From an uncultured Rubrivivax sp. (GTDB lineage: Bacteria > Pseudomonadota > Gammaproteobacteria > Burkholderiales > Burkholderiaceae_C), in the NCBI GenBank assembly GCA_937975735.1, contig CALJUI010000032.1, positions 1 through 7,175 of the forward strand: a stretch of 7,175 nucleotides of DNA. The letters run 5' to 3'. Below the pieces are notes generated by a model, which saw only the letters and a list, made by a program, of their open reading frames with translations, ran no database searches and was not told where the DNA came from. The stretch's first letter is position 1. Each line of letters opens with the position of its first letter. Positions 1 to 6,700 of this stretch are shown here, piece after piece. The position numbers and the translations under genes are program-made.

Positions 1-1
1 A

Positions 2-346
2 CCGGCCGGCGACCCGATGGACGCCGGCCGCGCGCTGCTGCCGCGGCTGGTCGGCGGCACCGACCCGCCGCGCGCCTGCGCGATGGCCAACGACCACCTG
101 GCCTGTGGCGTGCTGCTCGCCGCGCAGGCGGCCGGCGTCGCGGTGCCGGGGCATATCGCGGTGATGGGTTTCGGCGACTTCCCGATCGCGCGCCAACTCA
201 CGCCGGCATTGACGACGATGGCACCGCCGCGCTACGAGATCGGCCGCCAGGCGGCGCGCCGGGTCATCGCCGAGATCCGCGACGACCGGCCGGCGCGTGG
301 CGGTCTGGCCCTGCCCTGCCCGCTGATCGAGCGCGACAGCACCTGA
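2..346 (+). CDS. LacI-family transcriptional regulator, C-terminal fragment
   Basis: The reading frame is open from the left edge to a TGA at 344-346, giving 114 visible residues; the start and the N-terminal DNA-binding helix-turn-helix lie outside the window. What remains is the end of the periplasmic-binding-protein-like effector domain. It shows the usual LacI/GalR order: an ACAMANDHLACGVL-like stretch (the 'N-D-x-x-A-x-G' helix), then VPGHIAVMGFGDF, where VP..IAV.GF.D is the family signature strand, then a TPALTT segment, and a closing IGRQAAR helix followed by a basic, Arg-rich tail. The family binds sugars or related small molecules and usually represses nearby catabolic genes. Resemblance to the gluconate-type (GntR) branch is possible but the effector cannot be read from this fragment. 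The gene is convergent with the alkB-like gene, only 6 bases apart, so it is more likely to regulate genes to its left. Family assignment is firm; specificity is unknown. Confidence 0.88.
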   Translation, partial: PAGDPMDAGRALLPRLVGGTDPPRACAMANDHLACGVLLAAQAAGVAVPGHIAVMGFGDFPIARQLTPALTTMAPPRYEIGRQAARRVIAEIRDDRPARGGLALPCPLIERDST

Positions 347-354
347 TCGCGCTC
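329..354. terminator. Hairpin-forming inverted repeat across two convergent stop codons
   Basis: GAGCGCGA at 329-336 is perfectly matched by TCGCGCTC at 347-354. Inside these 8-base arms, CAG (337-339) can pair with CTG (343-345), leaving A346 as a bulge and a CAC loop. The repeat contains the TGA of the LacI-type gene and reaches into the stop codon of the alkB-like gene on the other strand. Because the arms are symmetric, it could fold in either transcript. There is no run of T on either side, so this is not a classical intrinsic terminator. It may act as a transcript-end stabiliser or weak bidirectional terminator; that role is inferred from position and pairing alone. Confidence 0.45.
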
Positions 355-1372
355 AGGCGGGCTGCAGCGCCGCCAGCCTCGGGTGCATGACCCGGAACCA
401 CAGCGGCGGCACCGAGGCCAGGAACAGGCAGCCGGCGTAGCCGGTGGGCAGCTGCGGGCCCGGCAGCGCCTCGAGCGTCTCGTACGGCTTCCACGCGTGC
501 ATGTGGTGGTCGCTGTGCCGCTGCAGGTTGATGATGAATCGGTTGGTGATGCGCTGGTCGGCGTTCCACGCATGCATCACGCCGAAGGGCTCGCGGCGGC
601 CGCCCGCCGTGTCGCGTTGCAGCCCATAGTGCTCGATGTAGTTGATGGCTTCGAGCAGGAACACCGCGTAGGCAGCCTGCACCACCCAGAACAGCAAGGC
701 CAGCGGACCCAGCCACAGCGTCAGCGCCAGCAGCCCGCCGCCCTGCGCCATCGTGGCCCACAGCAGCGCGCTGCGCGACCAGCCACGGCGGAACTGCCGA
801 AGCTGCCGGGCCTCCAGCGACCAGGCGCTGGCCAGGCTGCCGATCAGCGTGCGCGGCAGGAAGCGCCACAGGCTCTCGCCCCGGCGCGCGCTGGCCGGGT
901 CGTCGTGCGTCGCGGCGCGCGGATGGTGGCCGCGGTAGTGCTCGACCATGAAGTGCGCGTACAGCACGCTGCCCATCAGCAGCCAGCCCAGCAGGCGATC
1001 CAGCCGCGACTTCGAATGCCCGAGCTCGTGCGCGAAGGTGATGCCCTGCGAGCCGGTGACGCCGCCGACGCCGATGCCCAGCGCGACCACCGCCGCCACG
1101 CCGTGGGCACCGGAGGCGGCGATCGCCACGCCGAGCGCGAGAAGCCCGGACTGCAGCACGACGTGACCGTGCAGCACCCGGCGGAAGCCGGCGCCCGCCG
1201 GCGCCGCCGGCGGCGACGACTGCCATGCGGGCACGCGCTCGAGCCCGGCCATCACCAGCTGGAATCCGAGCACCGTCGCCCACGCCGCCCAGGGCGAGGC
1301 GATCGCCGCCGCGGCGACGCCGATCGGCAGCAGGTAGGCCAGCGCGAAGTGCCGGGGCGAGGCAGGTTCCAT
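353..1372 (-). CDS. alkB: AlkB-type membrane di-iron alkane 1-monooxygenase (fatty acid desaturase superfamily)
   Basis: Integral inner-membrane non-heme di-iron enzyme of 339 residues. Family members hydroxylate the terminal carbon of alkanes (or the methyl groups of aromatics, as in XylM) using O2 and electrons from rubredoxin. All conserved His boxes are present: HELGH (115-119), HYRGHH (145-150), the AlkB-specific NYIEHYG (244-250) and LQRHSDHH (283-290). Together they give nine His (115, 119, 145, 149, 150, 248, 286, 289, 290), the number that coordinates the two irons in solved AlkB structures. The stretch DDPASARRGES after box 2 is also typical of true alkane hydroxylases. About six hydrophobic segments are visible, around residues 9-43 (two), 70-108 (two), 126-142 and 201-242. 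The protein is shorter than the roughly 400 residues of Pseudomonas AlkB, mostly at the N-terminus. No rubredoxin or reductase gene is nearby, so electrons must come from elsewhere. The start fits the promoter spacing; no Shine-Dalgarno is evident. Exact substrate is unknown. Confidence 0.9.
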   Translation of the reverse strand: MEPASPRHFALAYLLPIGVAAAAIASPWAAWATVLGFQLVMAGLERVPAWQSSPPAAPAGAGFRRVLHGHVVLQSGLLALGVAIAASGAHGVAAVVALGIGVGGVTGSQGITFAHELGHSKSRLDRLLGWLLMGSVLYAHFMVEHYRGHHPRAATHDDPASARRGESLWRFLPRTLIGSLASAWSLEARQLRQFRRGWSRSALLWATMAQGGGLLALTLWLGPLALLFWVVQAAYAVFLLEAINYIEHYGLQRDTAGGRREPFGVMHAWNADQRITNRFIINLQRHSDHHMHAWKPYETLEALPGPQLPTGYAGCLFLASVPPLWFRVMHPRLAALQPA

Positions 1373-1375
1373 CGA

Positions 1376-1390
1376 CGACGATGATCGTCG
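1376..1390. promoter_or_regulatory. Palindrome overlapping the alkB-like gene -10 element (candidate operator)
   Basis: CGACGAT at 1376-1382 and ATCGTCG at 1384-1390 are perfect inverted arms around a single base. An alternative register pairs TCGACGA (1372-1378) with TCGTCGA (1385-1391). The repeat sits over the proposed -10 hexamer and just upstream of the start codon of the alkB-like gene, where a repressor would block transcription. Short palindromes of this composition can arise by chance in GC-rich DNA, so the operator role is only inferred. Confidence 0.3.
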
Positions 1391-1409
1391 AGCGATGTGG
1401 CCCCGTCAA
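1381..1409 (-). promoter_or_regulatory. Sigma70-like promoter for the alkB-like gene, possibly leaderless
   Basis: Read on the minus strand, TTGACG (1409-1404) matches the -35 consensus at five of six positions. A 17-base spacer then leads to GATCAT (1386-1381), matching the -10 consensus at four of six. Only eight bases separate the -10 hexamer from the ATG at 1372-1370, so transcription would begin within two or three bases of the start codon. That would explain the absence of a Shine-Dalgarno sequence. Confidence 0.45.
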
Positions 1410-1433
1410 ACCGCGGGGCCGCCGTCGCTCCCG

Positions 1434-1439
1434 GATAAT
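1434..1439 (+). promoter_or_regulatory. Candidate -10 element for the dapC string
   Basis: GATAAT matches the -10 consensus at five of six positions and lies seven bases before the dapC ATG at 1447, so a transcript from it would start at or next to the start codon. No recognisable -35 is present at 16-18 bases upstream (the region reads CCGCGG) and there is no extended TGn motif. The hexamer is also flanked by CCCG and CGGG, which form a weak inverted repeat. No Shine-Dalgarno precedes the ATG, which is compatible with a leaderless message. This is a weak call. Confidence 0.3.
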
Positions 1440-1446
1440 CGGGCCG

Positions 1447-2636
1447 ATGAATCCGCTGCTCGCCCGGCTGCATCCCTATCCCTTCGAACGCCTGCGCGAG
1501 CTGTCGCGCGGCGTCGTCCCCAACCCGGCGCTGCGGCCGATCGGCCTGGGCATCGGCGAGCCTCGCCATCCGGCGCCGGCGCTGGTCGAGCAGGCGCTGG
1601 TCGATGCGCTGCCCGGCCTGTCGAGCTACCCCGCCACCGCCGGTGACCCGGCACTGCGCGAGGCCATCGCGGCCTGGGTGGCGCGACGCTATGGCGTCTC
1701 CCTGGACCCGGCGACGCAGCTGCTGCCGGTCAACGGTTCGCGCGAAGCGCTGTTCGCCTTCGCGCAGGCGGTGATCGACCCGACACGGCCGGGAGCGACG
1801 GTGGTCTGCCCCAACCCGTTCTATCAGATCTACGAGGGCGCGGCGCTGCTCGCCGGTGCGCAGACCGCGTTCGCCAACAGCGACCCGGCGCGCAACTTCG
1901 CGGCCGACTGGGCCTCGATCGACGAGGCGACCTGGTCGCGCACGCAGCTGCTTTACGTCTGCTCGCCCGGCAACCCGACCGGCGCGGTGATGCCGCTGGG
2001 CGAGTGGGCGCGGCTGTTCGAACTGAGCGACCGGCACGGCTTCGTGATCGCCAGCGACGAGTGCTACTCGGAGATCTGGTTCCAGGGCGAGGCGCCGATC
2101 GGCGGCCTGCAGGCCGCGGCGGCGCTCGGCCGGCACGACTTCCGGCGCCTGGTCGCCTTCACCAGCCTGTCCAAGCGCTCCAACGTGCCGGGCCTGCGCT
2201 CGGGCTTCGTCGCCGGCGACGCCGCGCTGATGAAGGCCTTCTTGCTCTACCGCACCTACCACGGCAGCGCGATGAGCCCGGTGGTCCAGCGCGCCAGCAT
2301 CGCGGCCTGGAACGACGAGGCGCACGTCGAGGGCAACCGCGCCTTGTACCGCGAGAAGTTCGAGGCCGTAACGCCGCGGCTGGCCGCCGTGATGGATGTC
2401 GCGCTGCCCGACGCCGGCTTCTACCTGTGGGCGGCCGTGCCCGGCGGCGACGACGTAGCCTTCGCCCTCGGCCTGCTCGCTCAATACAATGTCAACGTCC
2501 TGCCCGGCAGTCTGCTGGCTCGCGAATCGCAGGGCATCAACCCGGGTGCCGGACGCATCCGGCTGGCGCTGGTGGCGCCCGTCGAGGACTGCCTCGAAGC
2601 CGCCGAGCGCATCGTCTCCTTCACAAGGCCATCCCG

Positions 2637-2640
<4 letters not shown>
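1447..2640 (+). CDS. dapC: N-succinyldiaminopimelate aminotransferase (DapC)
   Basis: Cytosolic PLP enzyme of 397 residues that transfers an amino group from glutamate to N-succinyl-2-amino-6-ketopimelate, giving N-succinyl-LL-diaminopimelate in the lysine/peptidoglycan pathway. It has the fold-type I aminotransferase landmarks: SPGNPTG (173-179, Asn176), SDECYSE (203-209, with Asp204 for the PLP ring nitrogen and Tyr207), SLSKRSNVPGLR (240-251) with Lys243 as the Schiff-base lysine and Arg251 eight residues later, and GRIRLAL (369-375) with Arg372 expected to hold the substrate carboxylate. The N-terminal MNPLLARLHPYPFERL is characteristic of the proteobacterial DapC group. That is why I start at 1447, although the frame stays open upstream and another in-frame ATG exists at 1381, inside the opposite promoter. 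Adjacency to dapD and dapE supports DapC over a generic aminotransferase. Its stop overlaps the dapD start by ATGA. Confidence 0.92.
2625..2628 (+). promoter_or_regulatory. Probable ribosome binding site of dapD
   Basis: AAGG lies inside the last codons of dapC with an eight-base spacer to the dapD ATG at 2637. It is a short but well-placed Shine-Dalgarno match and supports that start, together with the ATGA overlap with the dapC stop. Confidence 0.5.
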
Positions 2641-3458
<818 letters not shown>

Positions 3459-3486
3459 ACGCCACCCCTTCAAGTTCCACAGACGC

Positions 3487-3490
3487 GGAG
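3487..3490 (+). promoter_or_regulatory. Shine-Dalgarno of the pilU-type gene
   Basis: GGAG followed by an eight-base spacer precedes the ATG at 3499. It is the clearest ribosome binding site in the window and selects this ATG over the second Met at residue 5. The rest of the 40-base gap (3459-3498) shows no terminator or promoter that I can recognise, so read-through from dapD is expected. Confidence 0.7.
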
Positions 3491-3498
3491 AACCCGAC

Positions 3499-4686
3499 AT
3501 GAGCGGCAACATGGAACGCGTGCTGCGCCTGATGGCGGAGAAGAACGCGTCGGACGTCTACCTGTCGGCCAACACGCCGATCCTGATCAAGATCCACGGC
3601 CAGATCCTGCAGCTGTCCGACCAGGTGCTGACCACCGGGCAGACGCGCCAGCTGCTGGCCGAGCTGGTCACGCCGCAGCACCTGGAGGAGCTCGACGAGA
3701 CCGGCGAGCTCAACATCGGCATCGGCATCAACCAGGTCGGCAGCTTCCGGCTGTCGGCGTTCCGCCAGCGCGGCTCGATCGCCGCGGTGTTCCGCTGCAT
3801 CCCGCACGTGATCCCGGCGCTGGACACGCTCGGCGTGCCGGAGATGCTGTCGACCCTCGTGCTCGAGAAGCGTGGGCTGATCCTGATGGTCGGCGCCACC
3901 GGCACCGGCAAGAGCACCACGCTGGCCTCGATGCTCGAGTGGCGCAACCAGCAGGTCACCGGCCACATCCTGACCATCGAGGATCCGATCGAGTTCCTGT
4001 TCACGAACAAGAAGTCGATCGTCAACCAGCGCGAGGTCGGCCGCGACACGCAGACGATGCAGACGGCGTTGAAGAACGCGCTGCGCCAGGCGCCGGACTG
4101 CATCCTGATCGGCGAGATCCGCGATCGCGAGACGATGACGATGGCGATCTCCTACGCGCTGTCGGGCCACCTGGTGCTCGCCACGCTGCACGCCAACAAC
4201 AGCTACCACGCCCTCGGCCGCATCCTGTCGTTCTACCCGCCCGAGGCGCGGCCGACGCTGCTGTCGGACCTGGCTTCGGGCCTGCGCGCGATCGTCTCGC
4301 AGCGCCTGCTGCGCGCCAACGCCGGCGGCCGCGTGCCGGCGGTGGAGGTGCTGCAGAACACCAAGCTGATCGCCGAACTGATCGACAAGGGCGACCTGAG
4401 CGGCGTGAAGGAGGCGGTCGAGAAGTCGATGGCGGTCGGCTCGCAGACCTTCGAGCAGGACATCGCACGCCTGATCACCGAGGGCATCATCACCCGTGAC
4501 GAGGGCCTGACCCATGCCGACTCGCCGACCAACCTGATGTGGCGGCTCCAGAACGACGAGGCGCCGACGTCGCGCGCCGGCGGCGCCGCCAAGGGCGAGT
4601 CCGACGACGCCGTGTTCACCGAAGTCAGCATGGAAGTGCGGCCCGAGGACAAGTCGCCGGCGGTGCCCTGGATGGCGCGCAAGTGA
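3499..4686 (+). CDS. pilU: PilT/PilU-family type IV pilus retraction ATPase, PilU-like
   Basis: Cytoplasmic hexameric secretion-type ATPase of 395 residues, expected at the base of a type IV pilus where PilT/PilU power fibre retraction. Visible motifs: N-terminal PAS-like region with ASDVYLS (17-23), Walker A GATGTGKST (132-140, Lys138), Asp box TIEDPIE (159-165), Walker B CILIGEIRDRET (201-212, Glu206) and His box GHLVLATLHANN (223-234, His224 and His231). The wording SIVNQREVG, ALRQAP and TLHANN follows PilU rather than PilT, which usually has LVHQRE, REDPD and TLHTTSA. All catalytic elements appear intact. After the conserved core (to about 350) there is a roughly 45-residue polar, acidic tail that looks disordered. 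No other pilus gene is in view. The gene sits between dapD and dapE, its stop overlapping the dapE GTG. PilU versus a PilT paralogue is the main uncertainty. Confidence 0.9.
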   Translation: MSGNMERVLRLMAEKNASDVYLSANTPILIKIHGQILQLSDQVLTTGQTRQLLAELVTPQHLEELDETGELNIGIGINQVGSFRLSAFRQRGSIAAVFRCIPHVIPALDTLGVPEMLSTLVLEKRGLILMVGATGTGKSTTLASMLEWRNQQVTGHILTIEDPIEFLFTNKKSIVNQREVGRDTQTMQTALKNALRQAPDCILIGEIRDRETMTMAISYALSGHLVLATLHANNSYHALGRILSFYPPEARPTLLSDLASGLRAIVSQRLLRANAGGRVPAVEVLQNTKLIAELIDKGDLSGVKEAVEKSMAVGSQTFEQDIARLITEGIITRDEGLTHADSPTNLMWRLQNDEAPTSRAGGAAKGESDDAVFTEVSMEVRPEDKSPAVPWMARK

Positions 4687-5831
4687 CGGCGGCGCTGCGG
4701 CTCGCCGAGGCCCTGATCGCGCGCGCCTCGGTCACCCCGGCCGACGCCGGCTGCCAGGCGCTGCTGGTCGAGCGCCTCGAGGGGGCCGGCTTCGACTGCG
4801 AGACCCTGGTCGCCGGGCCCGAGGACTTCCGCGTCACCAACCTGTGGGCGATCCGGCGTGGCGGCGCGCCGGGGCCGACGATCGCCTTCGCCGGCCACAC
4901 CGACGTCGTGCCCACCGGCCCGCTCGCCCAGTGGCGCAGCGACCCCTTCGTGCCGACGCACCGCGACGGCCATCTCTACGGGCGCGGCGCCGCCGACATG
5001 AAGACCTCGATCGCCGCCTTCGTCGTCGCCGCCGAGGAATTCACCGCCGCGCACCCGGCCCATCCCGGCGCGGTGGCGCTGCTGATCACCAGCGACGAGG
5101 AAGGCCCGTCGGTCGACGGCACGGTGCGCATGGTCGAGCGGCTCGGCGCGCGCGACGAGCGGCTGGACGCCTGCATCGTCGGCGAACCGACGTCGGTCGA
5201 GCGCCTGGGCGACATGGTCAAGAACGGCCGCCGCGGCAGCCTGTCCGGGCGGCTGACGGTGCGCGGCGTGCAGGGCCACATCGCCTACCCGCACCTGGCG
5301 GACAACCCGATCCACCGGTTGGCACCTGCGCTGGCCGAACTCGTCGCGATCCGCTGGGACGAGGGCAATGCCTTCTTCCCGCCGACGAGCTGGCAGGTCA
5401 GCAACGTGCACGCCGGTGCCGGCGCGGGCAACGTGATCCCGGGCGAACTCGTGCTCGACTTCAACTTCCGCTTCTGCACCGAGTCGACGCCGCAGGCGCT
5501 GCGCGAGCGGGTCGAGGGCGTGCTGCGGCGCCACGGCCTGGCCTTCGACATCGCCTGGACGCTCGGCGGCGAACCCTTCCTGACGCCGCCGGGCACGCTC
5601 AGCGACGCGCTGACCGGCGCGATCCGCGAGCACACCGGCGTCGAGGCCGAGCTGTCGACCACCGGCGGCACCTCCGACGGCCGCTTCATCGCGAAGATCT
5701 GCCCGCAGGTGGTCGAGTTCGGCCCGGTCAACGCGACGATCCACAAGATCGACGAACGGGTCGAGGTGGCCAGCATCGAGCCGCTGAAGAACATCTACCG
5801 GCGCACCCTCGAGCGATTCCTGCTGACGTGA
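4683..5831 (+). CDS. dapE: Succinyl-diaminopimelate desuccinylase (DapE)
   Basis: Cytosolic di-zinc M20-family hydrolase of 382 residues that cleaves N-succinyl-LL-diaminopimelate to succinate and LL-diaminopimelate, the step after DapC. Motifs: GHTDVVP (71-77) with His72 and Asp74, GRGAADMK (100-107) with bridging Asp105, SDEEG (137-141) with catalytic Glu139 and zinc ligand Glu140, GEPT (167-170) with Glu168, GVQGHIAYPHLADNP (195-209) with His199 in the dimerisation lid, and ATIHKIDE (351-358) with His354. Every one of these lies five residues after its counterpart in Haemophilus DapE, so the fold is complete. I start at the GTG at 4683: the encoded TAALRLAEALIARASVTP is the usual N-terminus and the length fits the family. 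The frame stays open further upstream inside the ATPase gene, but that stretch is unlike DapE. No strong Shine-Dalgarno is seen; translation is probably coupled to the ATPase gene through the GTGA overlap. Confidence 0.96.
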   Translation: MTAALRLAEALIARASVTPADAGCQALLVERLEGAGFDCETLVAGPEDFRVTNLWAIRRGGAPGPTIAFAGHTDVVPTGPLAQWRSDPFVPTHRDGHLYGRGAADMKTSIAAFVVAAEEFTAAHPAHPGAVALLITSDEEGPSVDGTVRMVERLGARDERLDACIVGEPTSVERLGDMVKNGRRGSLSGRLTVRGVQGHIAYPHLADNPIHRLAPALAELVAIRWDEGNAFFPPTSWQVSNVHAGAGAGNVIPGELVLDFNFRFCTESTPQALRERVEGVLRRHGLAFDIAWTLGGEPFLTPPGTLSDALTGAIREHTGVEAELSTTGGTSDGRFIAKICPQVVEFGPVNATIHKIDERVEVASIEPLKNIYRRTLERFLLT

Positions 5832-6700
5832 ACATCCGGGCCCTGATCGAGGACGCGGCCGCGCGCCTGGCCGCCGCCGAACTGTCCTATGGCCACGGCA
5901 CCGGCAACGCCTGGGACGAGGCGGTCTGGCTGGTGCTGTGGCGTCTGGGCCTGCCGCTCGACGACCTCGACGGCGTCGCCGAGCGCGAGGTCGACGTGCC
6001 GATGCAGGCCGCCGTCGAGGCGCTGATCGACGAGCGCATCACCACGCGCAAGCCCGCCGCCTACCTCACCGGCGAGGCCTGGCTGCAGGGCGTGCCCTTC
6101 CACGTCGACGAGCGCACGATCGTGCCGCGCTCGCTGATCGCCGAGCCGCTCGCCGACGGCACGCTCGACGCCTGGCTGGCGCCCGACACGACGCGGGTGC
6201 TCGACCTGTGCACCGGCAACGGCAGCCTGGCGGTGCTGGCCGCGCAGGCCTGGCCGGACGTGCGCATCGACGCCACCGACGTCTCCGCCGACGCACTGGC
6301 GGTGGCCGAGCTGAACGTGCAGCGCCACGATCTCGCCTCGCGCATCACGCTGCGCCAGGGCGACGGCCTGGCCGCCGCGCGCGGCGCCTACGACCTGATC
6401 CTGTGCAACCCGCCCTACGTCAACCGCGCCTCGATGGCGGCGCTGCCGGCCGAGTACCGGGCGGAGCCGGCGCTGGCCCTGGCCGGCGGCGCCGACGGCA
6501 TGGACTTCGTGCGCCGTCTGCTGCGCGATGCGGCCGTGCACCTGACGCCGGACGGCGTGCTGGTGCTCGAGATCGGCCATGAGCGCGCGCACTTCGACGC
6601 CGCGTTCCCGCGTCTGGAGGCGGTCTGGCTGCCCACCAGCGCCGGCGACGACCAGGTGCTGCTGCTGACGCGCGCCGCCCTGAGTGGCGAGGCACCATGA
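5828..6700 (+). CDS. prmB: Ribosomal protein uL3 N5-glutamine methyltransferase (PrmB)
   Basis: Cytosolic SAM-dependent methyltransferase of 290 residues, slightly shorter than E. coli PrmB (about 310), which methylates a glutamine of ribosomal protein L3 (uL3) during large-subunit assembly. The N-terminal helical domain (1-90) leads to the VDERTIVPRSLIAEPL segment (93-108). The VPRS-IAE form distinguishes PrmB from the release-factor enzyme PrmC, which has IPRPETE-like wording. The Rossmann domain shows SAM motif I VLDLCTGNGSLA (124-135), the acidic ribose-binding position in DATDVS (148-153), and the substrate-glutamine motif NPPY (194-197), followed by EYRAEPALALAGGADGMDF, common in the family. 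The start is a GTG at 5828 overlapping the dapE stop by GTGA. No alternative start gives a better N-terminus, and no strong Shine-Dalgarno is evident. It ends in an ATGA overlap with the ABC-F gene. Confidence 0.94.
   Translation: MNIRALIEDAAARLAAAELSYGHGTGNAWDEAVWLVLWRLGLPLDDLDGVAEREVDVPMQAAVEALIDERITTRKPAAYLTGEAWLQGVPFHVDERTIVPRSLIAEPLADGTLDAWLAPDTTRVLDLCTGNGSLAVLAAQAWPDVRIDATDVSADALAVAELNVQRHDLASRITLRQGDGLAAARGAYDLILCNPPYVNRASMAALPAEYRAEPALALAGGADGMDFVRRLLRDAAVHLTPDGVLVLEIGHERAHFDAAFPRLEAVWLPTSAGDDQVLLLTRAALSGEAP

Noticed and set aside
2..346. The LacI-type regulator as the direct regulator of the alkB-like gene
   Set aside because: The two genes are convergent, so the regulator is not placed at the alkB-like promoter. 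LacI-family proteins usually respond to sugars or similar polar effectors, and there is no sequence evidence linking it to the palindrome at 1376-1390.
1185..1222. Very GC-rich stretch with repeated GCCGGCG-type units and internal inverted repeats
   Set aside because: It encodes an Ala/Pro-rich loop between membrane segments of the AlkB-like protein. Such repeats come from codon bias on Ala, Gly and Pro codons and show no regular unit.
264..1409. A 381-codon minus-strand open frame overlapping the alkB-like gene
   Set aside because: Its translation is Arg/Ala/Gly-rich low-complexity sequence without family features. The 339-residue frame at 353-1372 carries every AlkB His motif, so this is a high-GC shadow frame.
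1225..1446. In-frame upstream extension of dapC into the alkB-like gene, including an ATG at 1381
   Set aside because: The added residues are Arg/Pro-rich and unlike DapC. The family N-terminus begins at the ATG at 1447, and the 1381 ATG lies within the opposite promoter.
2004..2636. In-frame upstream extension of dapD
   Set aside because: It is the out-of-frame reading of dapC. DapD homology, family length and the ATGA overlap place the start at 2637.
4233..5744. A 503-codon minus-strand open frame opposite the pilU-type gene and dapE
   Set aside because: It lies opposite two intact, well-recognised genes, has Arg/Ala/Val/Gly-rich composition and no motif. Long antisense frames are expected at this GC bias.
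4844..5827. In-frame upstream extension of prmB that could suggest a 618-residue fusion protein
   Set aside because: The extension is a shadow of dapE in another frame, with Arg-rich low-complexity sequence. PrmB-like sequence begins exactly at the GTG at 5828.
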